Made by a program: the position numbers and the translations under genes. Positions 25,801-40,250 of a stretch of 64,000 bases of DNA are shown here, piece after piece. The notes under the pieces were generated by a model that worked only from the letters and a program-made list of their open reading frames with translations, searched no databases and was not told the origin of the DNA. Positions within the stretch are counted from its first letter, which is position 1; each line of letters opens with the position of its first letter. This stretch comes from Malurus cyaneus samueli (taxonomy: Eukaryota; Chordata; Aves; Passeriformes; Maluridae), in contig CM019214.1 of NCBI GenBank assembly GCA_009741485.1, positions 53,966,550-54,030,549 on the forward strand, written 5' to 3'.

Positions 25801-28800
25801 AAGAGGGCAAACAACAGGTAGAGCAGGGCAGGGCTGGGCTCAGCATGGTATGTGCAAGCTCGAAATACTCTGCCCTAATATTTGATCCTGTGTGTGCTTT
25901 TAGAAAAGGTACGTATTGCCATTATAGGATCATTACATCTTTTCATCTCTGGTGCGTCCTACTTCCAGAGCCTTGATAAAGCTGTTAACTAGAAAAAGCA
26001 TTTTGAGCGAGTTTGCATATTTCCATTCTCTGTATAAAAGGTTCTATTTCAATTAGCCTCCTTTTCACTTGTGTCATTCAATACTATTTTAATTTTCAGC
26101 TATTCGGACTTTAACCCCTCAGTTTTTAGTCAATTGAATGTATAAATACACTTTGTGCTAGGTAACCACATTTTAGCTAGATATATAGAGGCACATGTGT
26201 CTATACATGCAGCACTTCCTAATTTAAAAACAGAAAGTGTTCTTTGTCCTTTTCTTAGACTTTGGCAGTGTTTCTTTGACCTGTGAACAGAAAGGAATAT
26301 GATTCTGTTTTCATGGAAGTTCAGCTTAGGATCAAGCATTTCACACACTTTGATAAATCTGCTCAGCCAGTTTTTAAAAAGAAGGCTGTCAAAAATCGCT
26401 TTATAGTTTTACTCTTGCTTTTTGTTCTCAGTTGTTTGAATTATCCTGTTCTGAGTCTTGAAAATAACTTCACATTCATTAGTAGTTTTGTTTTTTTCCA
26501 TTTTCCCTGAGTATGCTCTTGTCTTGTTATAGCTGCATAGACACAACTATTAAGAAAAAGTTAAATTCACACAGTACATGAAGTCTTTTTTCTTTTACGT
26601 CCTTAGAACTATTTGATCTCTGTATTTAATTCTGCCATCTAAAATAAAACCCTGGCACTGTATCTTTCTTCACTATGCTCAATTCTCCACAGCTCTGAAA
26701 GGAGAATTAGAAATATGACACATTACTCATACTGTTTTTCTTTGTAGTTGCTGCAATTAGAAAGCATTTTTAAACTTTTGGGGGGGGATTAAAATTCCCT
26801 GCTTGCTGGCCCAACATGATTACCGCCTTCAGTCTCCTTTTCCTGCTTCTGGTTTAATAAACTTCTACACTGACACAAGGTTTCTGTTTACTTTCTTACT
26901 TGGGCACAGTCATCTCAGAACTTCTGAGCAGGACCTGCGTTTAAAAAAATAGGTTAATTTGTTTGTATTATCTGACATTAAACATTTATTCATTAATAAA
27001 GGTATTTCATTCTTTGATGTAAGAGCTTACATGGAAAAAATATATGGAGGGAAAGAGTATTCTTCACAGGAGGTATTTGCCTGGATTTTAGGTTTCTGCA
27101 TGCTTGCTTCTTTGCGCTAGCAGTTCCACTCATCCTCATTTACAATGGCTTATCCTACATGGTATCCACATAATGTAATATCATTAGATTACACATACAG
27201 CATGTGGGTCTCATCCTGCAAATGCTCCTGTAATGGTTTTGCTGTGAACATGGCATTATTTCAGGGAAGGGTGCTGCATTCAGTACATGTACAAATCTGA
27301 ACAAGACCTGAGAGGAGCAGGAAACTGCTTGGATTGCTGGAGGTATAGCTGAGAGGGCAGAGTAAAAGAGTTAAACACATTTGGCTTGACTAAATAGCCA
27401 TTCAGGGTAGTGCAGCCTCATGTCTTGGAAACAGAGAGGAGTTGGAACAAGAAAGAATCAGTTAAGATGTATAGCAGAGTATTAGGTGAAAGCAGTGACC
27501 GCAGATTGATTTAGCCCTCAATTTAGAAACTTTCTGCCAGCACCTCACTTTTACATCACAACATACGGCGAAAAGAAAACTTTAGGTTATTTACATAAAG
27601 CAAAAATTACAAGGATCTTTTGTGTGCTTTCTAAGTGGGAAAGAAGAGAGTATGACAGTGAACTCTCAATTTATTGGGTGTTAAATTTGAGGGAATCTCC
27701 TAGTCCTGTTGTAAAGAGTTGCACATTGTGGCTGCTTCTTGAATGGTTTAAACTACATCCCCTTTTCTTCTGTCAACATGTCCTGGAGGACCTTTGTTAT
27801 TACAGGTGATGTTCCTATGCAGTTGCCTTCAGGAGAGGGGATGAGGTGTCAGGTGAAGCATATGTGATTCAAAATTCTGCTACCTTGCAATATCTTGTCT
27901 GCAGGGATAAAGAGCATGGCCCATGCTGTGTGCATGCCTCCCCATACTCCCATCATGTTAATCCGTATTTCTGTATCAGCTGTCATGCTGATAGTCCTGG
28001 CAGCTTCAGTTGTAGACCTAAACCCAGGCAGAGCTGCAAAGTGAGTGGAGAGGGATGGCTGAAATGATGGCTCCATGGCAATCAGCAGGAGCTTGTTATA
28101 GCCAGTGTGACCAGAATTTTACCCTGAGATAATGATGTGTTAGTAGAATTACTGTCTTGTAAGTTGACTCTTCTGTGTTTCATAATTTGAGCCATTAGAG
28201 ATTTTACTATTTTAAGTCTTTCTTCTGATATTCGGTGAACAGTTCTTCATCAAGATGCCTTGTTACATTTTGGTTAGCTCAAGTGAAAAAATATTTATAT
28301 TAACGTGTCTCCATTTAAATAGGCACTACTGTCCTTGAAATGTCAAATAAAATATGACATGTCAATTACTGTATGTCAAGCACATGATGTATTTTCAGCC
28401 ACTGTTGATTTAGATGGGTTTTGATGCGTGCTTGACGTATTCTAATGGTGCTTCTTCAGTTCAGTGAATGTCTTGAAAACAACATTGAATGGCACATAAA
28501 TCACAGCACCACCTTTTTCAGGGACTTCTGCCAGAACATGAAGTAGCAGCTTTGAGGTCCTGTGAATATTTGGTCTATAATGGCTCTTTTGTCCCATAGT
28601 TGGGAGCCTGTCATTTCTGGCAGGTTTGCCAGAAGAGCAGAATCACTCTGATCACACAACTATTTTATTCAATTTTTTTAAATCATTACTTTAGAAGAGT
28701 AAAACCTAACATTTTTTCTAAGAGATCTTTTAGAAGTCCCAGTATTTGCTTGTGTTTTGTCTGGTGATGTGTATGTGGTAGAAAAGCATGAAATAACACC

Positions 28801-29879
28801 ATAGGCCTCATCACCATACAGTGTTAATAAGGATTTCTCTTAACCTTACCTAAAACATGCACCTACATGGAGGATGAAACACTCACAATCATTGCAAAGA
28901 GTAAGAAGCATTTGCTGACTTAGAGCCTAATCATAAATGAGGACAGGTTACTTTCTGCAACTCCTTTCTTTCTTTTCTACTACATACTTTCAGCATTTGC
29001 TGGTTGTATTTAGTGCTAACGTTTAGTTTTCTGCATGGAAAACATGTGCTTTCATACAGCAGTGTGATTCAATCAGGTCCCAAAAAGATGATACACTTTG
29101 ATACTATGGTGGCAGGAGGAAGAGGGGGAGGAGGAAGGGGTAGTATGCCGAGTTGGTGCCACAAAAATATAGAGAGCAGGACTAAGAATACCCAGGAAAT
29201 CATTGGCAGTGCTCTAGGACTCCAAGCCATGTTTTCCTCCTTTCCTTGTCTTCACTCTATTAAAATGTAACACGTTGCTTTGATAAGAAGCTGTGCACTT
29301 AATTTGTCTATGCTTTCAAAGGGTATTGTTGAGCAAGATGGGCTTTGAAATATTGTGAGACTTTATAACAGAGTTGTCCTTCAGAATGGCTTCTAAATCC
29401 GGTGCTTTCAGATGGGCAGAGTGAGGTTTCAGCCTTTCAGAAATACAAGCTCACCCATGGCACATCTGTGTAAACCACGTCTCTGCTCTTTGAACTCGAG
29501 AGGCTGAAATAAAAGCAGCCTGTCACAAAACCAGATGAACACTAGACCATTTTTTGTTATTGCTCAATTTCTTGTCACAGAAATGAGACAGTAGGATTTA
29601 TCATCCTGGTGTGAAACAGAGAGCAGTGCAGTATGCACCACTCCTTTGGCTGATGTTCTGTAATCTTACCCTCTCCCTGCCTGCTTTTTCCAGAAGATGT
29701 TTGTCAGACTTCTGGTATGAAAAGGTGTAAGAGGTCCACCTGCCAGGCCACCAGCCACTGAAAAGGTTAAAGATGTTTTGAAAATTACTATAATTTACTG
29801 AACATAAAACACATGGAAATTCAGACAGCTTGTTTTTGTAGGAAGGATCCTAACAAGAGCAAGAAATAACTGGCCAGGG
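22825..29879. other. Intronic sequence, nothing recognised
   Basis: No exon, RNA gene or confident repeat. A G8 run occurs near 26780, and a purine-rich GGAGGAAGAGGGGGAGG stretch near 29114-29140. Open frames are short and uninformative. Confidence 0.55.
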
Positions 29880-30180
29880 AACACCGCAATTTAAACTACC
29901 TTGAGCAAATACATTGGCAGAAATGTTACAGCTTCATTCAGTGCCTGCTGGGAAATGAGTGCATGGCAGGAGAGGGACTTTATCATGCCGCAAGATACTT
30001 CTGGGTCACACTTAATTAGCATTACTATTAAAAAATCAGTCTATTGGTATTAAACTATCTACATATGTGTAACTCATGTGGTTTCATTTGAGTGGCTAAG
30101 TGTGAGGTGTAAATTAGAAATGGATTTTGTAGATTTTTTGGTTGCTGTTACAGCTAATAGGAAACTCATTACAGACGTCA
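29880..30180. other. Candidate conserved non-coding element
   Basis: Unique, non-repetitive block rich in TAATTAG/ATTAGC and similar homeobox-like cores, with no open frame. Suggested only from sequence texture; conservation was not tested. Confidence 0.18.
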
Positions 30181-33100
30181 CTTACCCAGACAAGGGAGGA
30201 GAAAGTGGCATTGGAAATGGGAGCTTCTGAAGAGGGATTGATGTAATGGATGGATTCCATTCAGGGATGCAATTGAAGTGAATGTCTTCCCCAAACCAGT
30301 ATTTCTGAATAAAATGCCGAAGGGCACATCAGGTTCTGTGTCCGAATTGTGGTCTTTTGTCAAACCTCACCTCAGTTTGCAACAACAGTCCTCCTTGCAC
30401 CATCCTTTCTGTATAGGATAAAAGTATATAACAGGCAAAGAAATGAGAACTGTGGTGGAAAGGAAGAGCTCTGCTTTCTCTTCCTCCTGAGTAGTATTTC
30501 TCCACCTCTGAGTGCGTGTCGCAAGGTGCCTTGACCATGCTCCCTCACATCCGAAGTGATGTCAGCAGGGACACCTGCCCATAGTGGAGGTGGCTCCATG
30601 GGGTTTGTGGGCTATGGGACCCCATTGCCAGGGTGGGATGCCTGGCTTGTCTTATTGAGGCAGTTGCTTGCGATGGCCGTTGTCTCATCTGACTCTGCTG
30701 AATGCTGCTCTGATGCCTCCCTCCATCTGCCTAGCACTTCGTCTTATTTTCTGCAGTTACAGCAATACCATTCTGTTGTGCTGGGAGTTTTGGATTTGGA
30801 TTTGGTTGGGTTTTTTTCTGTGCCTCTTCCAAATGAACAATTGTGACAGCAAAATGCTTTGATAATTATCCCTTTTTATGGCTTGTGAAGGCTCCAAATG
30901 TTTTGGGAAATTACGGGTGTTTTTTGATCTTTAAAGTTCTGGTATGTTCCGTCCCATTTAACAAAACAAAGCAAAACAACATATGTGCAGGGTTGAGTTT
31001 TGCTAGATTTTAACAGAGTCCAATTTCTCCAGTAAAAGCTTGAGTGTAAGCACGCTGGTTGTTCTTAATTACGGTATTGGCAGTACTAGCTGATGCGTTA
31101 TTTGGTGACTGATACTGTTTGTAAGACCTCACATAGTAAACAGGCAGGCATTTTAACAGATTAGGAAGGGGAAAATATCCAGGAGTGTGTGTGGGAATTT
31201 TCTAGTGTTTTTTTTCTCCCAAATGGAAATTAAAAAGTAGAACTAAAGGAGTCCTAATGTGGGTTTAAGTTATTAAGCCAAATGTCCTGTTGGTGAAGAT
31301 TTGGGAGAATAAATGCTTTCAGGGAAGCAATAGGAATTCCAGAGATGAATGAATTGGATCAGCACAACTGGCTTTGAGCTAATATATGCAGGAAAACTGT
31401 GGCAAATCAAGGGACCACTGGGTCCTAGACTGGTGCTGCTGACTGCACAGTTGAGATATTTGAAATTCAGAGCACTGTTTCCAGCCACTCAGACCTGTTG
31501 ACCTGCGCTAATGAGCAACATGCATAAATTAACAAGGTGAATGGGGTGGCCTATTGTTACCATCCCTTGATTCTCAGCATAGTAGGAGATGCAGTTGGGA
31601 GGGAGGGATATGCCAGCTTCAGAGAGAGCAGCTAGGCAAATTCCCTTTGCTTCTTTGCAAGGTTTCCTTTGTAATATGAGTGTGCTTCCAAGCGTGAAAA
31701 TAAATTACAATGACAGTAGTGTAAAAAAATAAATTCATCAAGTATTGATAACAAGGCCATAGAAATATTTTGTAGCAGTAATAGGACAAGGAATATCATG
31801 TGGATGAAGGATGTCTGATCTCCATTTCAAAGGTGTCTGCAAGAAATTCTACTGATGATGGTGATTTTTCTGCATAGATGGAAACTTGGTTCCTTCCCTT
31901 GTCCCTGAGACAACTTTGAATCAAAGGAAGAAGTTTGCTAACCTGAAAAAGGGCGGCCATTTAACCCCCTGTTAAAATATGTTCGTTTAACTACTATACT
32001 ATATGGCTATGAATTCTCTTTCTTTTGTTGGGCAGCATTGTTTCCAAATGATTACCCTAACGAATTCTTGTGGGACAAAGCAAAATAAAATTGATTTTGT
32101 AAAGCCTGCAAACGTGGAATCTTTTCCCTGTTACTAGTGTGTGAGGAAGGGCCAGGTCAAAAATCCAACAGTTGCAAAGTTTGTTCAACTTTATGTTTTT
32201 ATCTTTTCTTGAATAGAACATTAAATGTCTGTTGGAAATAGAATTATTTTCCCCAAATAATTGAATACTTGACATCCCAAAGGGAGACATACGCCCTTTT
32301 ATCAGTGGGACAATGTTTCTCGCCAGCAGAACACATTGTGTTACATTTCAAAAAGCCTGAAGAGGCAGCTTCATTTAAATCTTACCAGTATAAATCCCTG
32401 CGTACATTCACATACAAAGTAAGAGTGAGTATAAACACACAAGTGGTAAATATAAACACCCAAGTCCTCAGTTCCATTTTTGCTTTAGCAGAGCTGGAGC
32501 ATGCATAGAATGAAATCTTGACCTTTATTTTGATGGGAAAAAGCCATCAGGATTTTGTTCTTGCTGTTCTAAAGAAGATCATTGTCACCCTAAAGATGTC
32601 TGTAGTTTTTCCTGAGCAGGGATTAGCCACAGTGCGGGCTACCTAGTTTTTCAAGTGGAAGACCATGAGAGCAAGCCCATGCAGCCACCTTGACCCAGTG
32701 AAGCCTGGAGGAGTGGAGTTGCTTGGCTACCAAGGCTCTGTTACGGTGTATTTATCAGGAAGAATAGACTCTGTATTCTGAGTGCAACTGGCATGATTTC
32801 TGTGATAAACAAACGTGTTAAAGATGTATTTTCTTTAATTTCCTAGTATAAAATGTACCATATGTCCATATGCAGTCTGCTTACAGAATAGATTTTGCTC
32901 TTTTGCTTTTTGTCAAACGTTGCCCATGAGCACTTGAGATCCTGAATGCAGTTCTGTCTTGGTGGGAAAGGGTTAAGAAAACGAATTCATGAAAACAATA
33001 CACTGGTTTCCTCCTTCTGTTGGGAAATCCTGTGTTTGACTCCACTGAAGACAATGGCAGCTTTGCCAGACTTGATGATGCATGTGTCCAAGCTGGGTAT

Positions 33101-36100
33101 CTTTGTGGCAGTTGAGCTGCTATAATGATGAACAAGGAATTGTTGAAATTTGGCTTTTTGGTATGTGTGAAAAGTACATTAATGTTTTGTTGCATAATTA
33201 ATTACAAGTGGAAAGACTCTACTTTCCACAGTTTGAGTGTTGACTGGGTGGAAATCAGGTTGATTTTAATAATGGAGAGAAGAAAAGGAATGTTATGATG
33301 CAACAGATCTGTGCAAGGCCAGTAAAAAGATGGACTAACTCTTCCAGCTCATAGAAGGTAGTCATGAGTTCCTCTCTCTTGGAAGTTGTATGTCTGAGTG
33401 GCTTCTGCAGCTTTCAGGGACCCTTTCCATCCCAGAGTGCAGATGGAGCCAGTAGAAATCTTTCAAATACCATCCAATACAGTGAAACTACAGTGTGTAA
33501 ATTTCTACCTCTGTAAGCTGTGACACTCTGTGTCAAAACCTCACCCTGTGATTATCTGGAGAGACAATTCCCAGCTGGCGAATTGGTAGCAAGTCTGGGG
33601 AAAGAGGGGAGGAAAATAAAGGGAAGGAAGAGGAAAAAAATGGCAGTCCTTGGGAAAGGACTGGGAGAAGTTGTTCCTGGTGAAGCCCAGACCATTGCTT
33701 CAGGTGAGACTGTTACTATAAATAGCTGTGGAAAAGCACAGATGCAAGGAAAGGTGGTGGGTTTCCTTCATATTGCAGTCATGTATTAGTACTCTGTTCA
33801 TGTATTGGGACCTCACTGTACTTTGTTTTGCAAACACAAAACAGGCATAAAGATGTGGCAAGGATCTCATAATCTGGATGAAGGAATACATCGTTGATAT
33901 GCATGGCTGTAAAGCCAGGTACAAGGTAGCACATTGAATAGAGAAGCTGACTTTTTTTGTATAAAATAAATACATTGGGATTTCTCGTTGTTAATGAAAA
34001 TGCTTAGTAACACCATCTGTATGGCCTCTGAGGTGCACAGTTTTGATTTCTAGGAAGTTTTTGCTCATGTGCTTTTATAAAAAATTCCTTTCAATATGAA
34101 AGGGTGCCCTGGAAAGACAAAACTAGCAAAATTATTAATCTCAGAGTTTAATTAGAAAGTATGTTAAGAAAAGAAACCCAAATCCCTGAAGTATGATCTT
34201 ACACTCAGTATTTGTTTTGTTCTCCAAATGATTAGAATTATTTGGTGTCATTTTTTCCTAGATGGGTAAATAGGTATTATAGTTACATTATCTCTGTTAA
34301 AGGTGAATACTTTGCAGTCTATGCTCTCACACAGGAGCTGGTAGAAGGCTGTGAGGCATAAGAAACTGATCTTCTGAGGTAGCTTTCTGTTGGGGTGCCA
34401 GGTTGTCTTGGTGTGCATATATATTTATATAAACACCAAAATGTGCACTTCAGTGTGGTTAACCATTTAGTAGTTAACAAAATCTGCTTGATGACACAGA
34501 GTATGACAAATGACCACCCATAATTGCATTACACATAGGTATCTAGGGTAATCAAATATTTAACTTATCAATAATAAGCCTTCTGAACAGGAAGAAAGTA
34601 AAGGTCATTCACATGAGTTTCATTCCCAGTGGAAGAAATGTCCTCATTTAGTATTACTGACTTGGCAAGATGTTAGTGACAATTTTGTCAGCTAAGGATA
34701 CAGAACATAGAATTTTTAATCACCGTTGCGGTGATCAGTTCCACATTTGTTAGTCTGACCAACAAGAGGAGGAGGATGCACTGGCAAGAGTCATCATAGT
34801 ACAGTCACTTGGACTGACTACTATGTTGTAGAGAGTGAAAAATCAGAAATAGAGATAAGAGAAAAAAGTGAAATGTGGAGAGCAAGGTAGAGCACTCAGG
34901 GAGTCCTGCACTAGAAAGTGGAGTGTCTGTGCTCTTTGAACAAATAATCAGAACAAAGGTGAAAGACATATATATATGTACATACTCATCTTAGTTCCAT
35001 GCTGAAAATATCAGCTCAACCCATGTCTGCAAAAGAGTAGTTGTTATTTCCCTTTTTAAACATTTTTCTGCCAAGATTTCCAGTATTGACAGAGCTTGTT
35101 TGCATTATGCATTGCCAGAAAAGTGTGAAGGAAAAAGTATGAATCAGAAACAGGAGAGGTAAGAAGCAGGACCGTGTGATCTCAGAGCTGAGCTGTAGGT
35201 GCTCAGTTACCCAATTTTCTGCTCTGTTTAGAAGGAAACACAAAAAAAAAGAACAGACTCTGCATTGATGCAGCCTCCGTCTGGAGGGAGAGTTAGTGTG
35301 CCTGGTGCTGGAGATCCTGTGAAGGATCACTGCTGTTCTGCCAGCTCTGAAAGGAGGGGATGAAATAAGATGCCTTTTCTCTGCTAGGCCAGGTTCAGCT
35401 CCCAGGCCTGCACTAGCATGCATCAAACATGTGTGGCATGCACGATTTTAGGAATTATTCCTGCTTTCAGGAAGATATACAATGCTTTTTCTTGAGACCC
35501 AAAGAACAGATCCTTGCCCATGCATTTTATTCCACCTGCAAGTTTATTGTCTAGATATATTTCCCCACTCCTTGAGGTTTCCTTTTTTTTTTGTGAATTT
35601 GTACTCCAGCTCAGAAGAATATCAGGCTAATGCAAAGTAAGCTAATTTTGGAGATTTTATTAAGGAAAAGTGAAGGTTTATGGTAGCTCATGGTCACCTA
35701 GTTATCTTTCATTATAATGTGTAGATATGTGTATTTATGAACATAAACATTTTGTAGCAACTGTTTAGAAAAACTAGAAAGCATTCATTAGCAACTCCCT
35801 TTAGAATATGAGTGTGGCTGAGCACTGAAACACATTGCCCAGAAAAATGCTTCCTTTTTTTTCTGTCTTCAAATATTTTCAGACTTAAACAGAACAAGAC
35901 TATGAACAGCCTGGTCTAGTTCTGAAGAACCTTGCTGAGCAGAAAATTTTTAATTTCCCTCCACAGATGAGGTTTTCTGTTACTTTTTGTTCCATGATAA
36001 TATGCCATGTTACAAAAAGAGGTGTTGGCATAGGCTTCAACATCCTGAGTAGTCTTTGCACTGTGTTCAGTCTTCCCACTGAACTGGAAGGGTCAATGTT

Positions 36101-38002
36101 GGAGCTGTGCATCCTCTGTAACATGCACATGTTAGAAAAAATACTTCCTAAACATCTCTAAACTGCTGTCGTGTGTCACCTCAGAATCTTTGACAAAATC
36201 TAAGGACAAGTGTCACACTTAATATGAGTCTATCTGTCCAAACCAAGGGAAAGGCAGAGCAGTGAGACAGAATTACGTTTAATATTACTGAAAATGTTAA
36301 GTCTGTGTGCAGGACATGATAGCCTTCCTGTCAAACGTTTCTAAAATTTTTACAGGTAGAAACAAACTCTGTCTGCCCTGGCATGTTAGGAGAAATATGA
36401 AATTTGTCTTCATCAAGGAGTATCTCAGTAATTCAGTAGGGACTTGCTGTTGCCTGTGCTGCTGGAGGTAGTAGTGCAAATTGTCATACAGCCATGAACT
36501 TTCTCAAAACCAGGAAGAAATATTTCAATAATGTAGGCAATGCCTAGGTGCAAGATAGCATGTAATTCCTTTGCTTTTTTACACAATAGCTCTCTAGGAC
36601 AATGCTTTCTCAGTTAATAAGAGTAAAATAGATGGAAAGTTTTTGGTGGTTTTTTTCTCTGTGGCAATTCAGAGCTCATCATAGATTTGATTGATGGATT
36701 TTCTGTATCTGAAGTGCTTTGCAGTCCTGCAGGTACTGGATCTGGGGGCTGTGCAGGAGCATGTCATGGATGCTTACAGACCCAGCTTCCTTTCCTTAGA
36801 AACCCGGAACAGAGGAGCAGCCTGAAAGAGGAGAATAGGGTTTGTATTTGGGTCTCAGCCCACTGTGGAGCTGGGATACACCTCAGAACAGCACACTCTA
36901 AGAACCAGGAAATGCTCCTGGATCCCACAGCACAAATGCAGATCAGGAAGATCAGGCAAATGTCTCATGTCTCAGCTGATAACAGAGGTGATGAATAATT
37001 GTGGTAAGGTGTGCCATGGTTGACATTAGCGCTTTTCTTAGTAGGCCCCAAGTTCTTTCCCTTTGCCAGAAGTTTGTTCCATGTATAATTGTGCTTCCAC
37101 TCCCACCCCAGCCAGAGCACTGTTGTGACACACTGGGTTTTGCAAGGCTGCTCAGCAGTTCAAGCGCCTTTCTGGTCTCAACAGTAAATCTGCAGATAAA
37201 GGCAAGGTCAGAGATGTTCAGGGTGATTTGTTTGCTGACTGCCCAGGACAGGGATGTAACAGCATGGGAATGGCCATATGGAGATGGAGCAGAGGATCCT
37301 CTTTACTGGGCCGCTGCCTCTAGCAGCAGCCAGCAGTGGACACGTAGCACAGGGCATAACAGGGGAAACTTCCCGTGCTCCTACGTCAATCTGCCCATCT
37401 GCTCCTAGTGCAATTTCGCTCCATCTCCAGCTCAAGCATTTTTTGAAACAAATGTATTCAAATCATCTTTTATTTTTGTCTTGTTTATCCATTATCTTGT
37501 TATTTGCCTATTTAATATGTGTATTGTTTGTGTATGTTGCCAAATTCCTCCTTTCTTGACAGAAAGCATAATTTTCCATGTAACATCACCTTAAAGTACA
37601 GCGATTGAAGTAACTACTGCTAATGAAAGAGTAGCACATATTTTCCTTTTATGATTGCCTTAAGTACTCCTTGATATGTTTTAATGTCTAACACTCCTAA
37701 GGCAGCTGTTTGCCTTTCATGAAACATTAATTAGAATCTAGAAATCAAAGAGGAGAAAAAATATGTATGTATATATGCATGTGCATCTGTTTATGAGCAG
37801 GAGACAGCCGAAACTTGGTATTAAAAATACCCAAACAAGTAAATATTTGAAGATTTTTATCAGGAGATGACACTGATATTCAAACATTTCATAGCAAAAA
37901 ACCTACTATGTTTTCCTGTTGTAGGATTTTGGCATCTGATTACTAGGAGGAGTTTTATGAACTATAATGAGAAATAATCCATGTCATATTTCTGCATGGT
38001 GT
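30181..38002. other. Intronic sequence, nothing recognised
   Basis: No exon or confident transposon. Low-complexity features are a purine-rich GGAAGGAAGAGG stretch near 33595-33640 and ATATAT patches near 34415, 34968 and 37760. The 103- and 135-codon plus frames at 36687-36998 and 37001-37408 have no recognisable domain and are treated as chance. Confidence 0.55.
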
Positions 38003-38037
38003 AATGTTACCGCTATCCTGAGTGGGATGGTAACATT
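38003..38037. other. Imperfect inverted repeat able to form a hairpin
   Basis: Arms AATGTTACC and GGTAACATT pair perfectly. After a 3-base bulge, ATCC pairs with GGAT, giving about 13 paired bases around a short loop. Function is unknown. It could be a decayed transposon end, a protein-binding palindrome or chance. Confidence 0.6.
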
Positions 38038-39062
38038 GCATGATCCGTCAGAAAATGAAATTACGTTATGCTACAAAAGAAACTAATTGAGGGCTGAAAT
38101 CTGGGAAATGTGGCTCAAAACCCCTTTATGAAAAAGACTACCCTCATACCTGTTATCATAGGAAACTTTGAGGTCTTAACTAATAGGGGACACTTTGTCT
38201 TAAGCGAACTTAGGTCCATGGGTGAGTGGCGTGCTGGTGTGGATGCGTTCACTCCAGTTAGAGAAGTTCCAGAGGAGCAAAGGAAACATGTTGGGACTGT
38301 GGTTATCCATGCCTCTGAGTGTCCTTGGTGGGGAGCTGCTCTGAGAACCAAAGGAGTACTGAGAGCTGCCTTGGGGGTGTGTGAGCATCCTGCTCAGGGG
38401 GTGCCATCTGAATCCAAAGGCCAGGATTTAAAAAAATTACGTCTCTCGTTAGTCACTTAACAGCTCTAGTTTCTGTAAATGTTAAGCAGCCAAAACCCAT
38501 GATGGTTCTTTCTGCAGCCTTGGTTCCCTTTGAACACTGAGCAAATGCTGGAGATCCAAGGATTTTCTTCAACTACTCATTACTGTCTGAATGCAGACGT
38601 GTTGTACTCTAGTTTTCTGCTTTTATTTCATTTGCCTGCACTTTTAGTTACGATGACTTACAGGCTGACACAGAAGCTTTGCATGTCTCATGAAGATCCG
38701 CATTGCTAAATTTGTACACTATTTGTATATTTGAGTGTTGTATAGTTACATACTTTTCCCTTTAAAAACGTAAAATCTGTAAATATGCGAACATCCAAAA
38801 TTTATCTGAGGGTGGATATGAGTGTTTGGCTGTTGGTTCTATCACGTATTGCCAAAGCACATTAGCAGCTCATAAGTATTTGACTTGGTAAAATCTTCCA
38901 ATTTTTGTTTCAGCCTATCTATGTAGTTGTTTTTCTGTGTTCTTCACGCTCAATTATTACAAAAAGCAACTTCTCTGTGGAGCAAAAGGTGGATTTTCCA
39001 GTTGTTCCTGGTGTTGATTGTCTATGTCCATGTTCTCAGTTTCTTCATACATACTCTAAATT
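38038..39062. other. Intronic sequence, nothing recognised
   Basis: No exon or repeat recognised. The 116-codon plus frame at 38110-38460 has no recognised domain. Confidence 0.5.
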
Positions 39063-39123
39063 ATTACATGGACGCTCTGGTGATTACATACATAAAAATT
39101 ACATGGACGCTCTGGTGATTACA
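39063..39123. repeat. 26-bp exact direct repeat, 35-bp period
   Basis: A 26-bp sequence beginning ATTACATGGACG occurs at 39063-39088 and again, identical, at 39098-39123, with 9 bp between. Perfect identity points to a recent local duplication, possibly variable between individuals. Confidence 0.95.
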
Positions 39124-39289
39124 GCTGGTTGCCACTAAAAGAAGTGATGACATTCCCCTAAACCTTGGCCATAGGTTCCCATCCTCTGCCATATGTCAGT
39201 GAAGGTACTTGGCAGACTGCTACTTAGGGACTGAAACCACCAAGTTTCTCAGATTTTTATTTGGCAGAATTGTCTTTTTGTCAGTGTGG

Positions 39290-40250
39290 GTCCTGACTCG
39301 CTTGCTGCAGAATCAGGCAAATGCTGGTGCCGACACAACAGAAAGCAGCTGGAGTGGGACTGTCCTGATGTGCCATCTCAGCCAAATCCTGTACTCCAGT
39401 GCCCGGGGGCTGAGAAGCACAACTGATGTTACACAGTCTGCTCTGCTGAGCTCCTCATCCAGGCTGAGCAGATGCTGCACAGGCCTGAGCCCCATCTGGT
39501 TTTTCTCCCCACGGTAGCCAGGGTGGAGGGGACATGGCTGGTACATCGCGGGTCTCACCCCTGAGGGAGAGAGCATCTGATTTTAGCAGCTATGGATGGT
39601 TATTAGGGTACAGCTACAAAACTCTCGTTAACTACGGGGCCAGCTAGGGGGGACGGTAATGTAGCCTGACTGCTGGAGAGACTTAGGTAAGTTGACAGGG
39701 ATGCTGGGCACAACCTTGTGTGACCTGTTGGCCCTGGGTCAGTGGGTTTTCTGTGAGGTCTTTGGAGATGGGCAGAGGATGTGCAGCCAAAGAGCCTGAG
39801 CTCACAGTAGAGGGCCAAGGATAGAAGTGGTGATCACAGGGATGAAGATGCAACACTGGGACACTGTTTGGGTTTGTAGAGCAAAGAGCAAAGCGTGGCT
39901 GGCTGCACGTCCCTGGCTGCTTGCTGGCCATGTTGGCCAGCCCTTGGCCGGCTCAGTGGGATGCCAGCAGCACCCAGGAGCTCGTGCCTGGGTGGCCGAA
40001 GGTAACCCTGCGTGTTTACCACAGGGAGAGCGAACTCGAGCACACTGTTAGTGGGGAGCAGCCAGCGTGCAGGGACTTGTGGTGTGTCACGAGACTGAGC
40101 ACAGTTCAAGGCTTTAATCAACAAACTGTTCTGCAGGCAGCTCTGCTCTGCATACCGCTCAGAAAACACAGGTTCAGTATAAAAGACCCATTCCCTGTGG
40201 TTTTTAACAGTGTTACTGCCTGTGCCAAGGGCTGTTCACAGTCTGCATAG
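39290..40250. other. GC-richer intronic block, content unresolved
   Basis: Base composition rises above the flanks and several open frames overlap on both strands. A TATAAAAG motif occurs near 40177, but no terminal repeats, initiator context or coding domain back it. It could be an eroded retroelement or a CpG-richer regulatory segment; I cannot decide by eye. Confidence 0.3.

Noticed and set aside
40177..40184. TATAAAAG as a possible promoter
   Set aside because: A single motif with no initiator, no following gene and no repeat ends around it.
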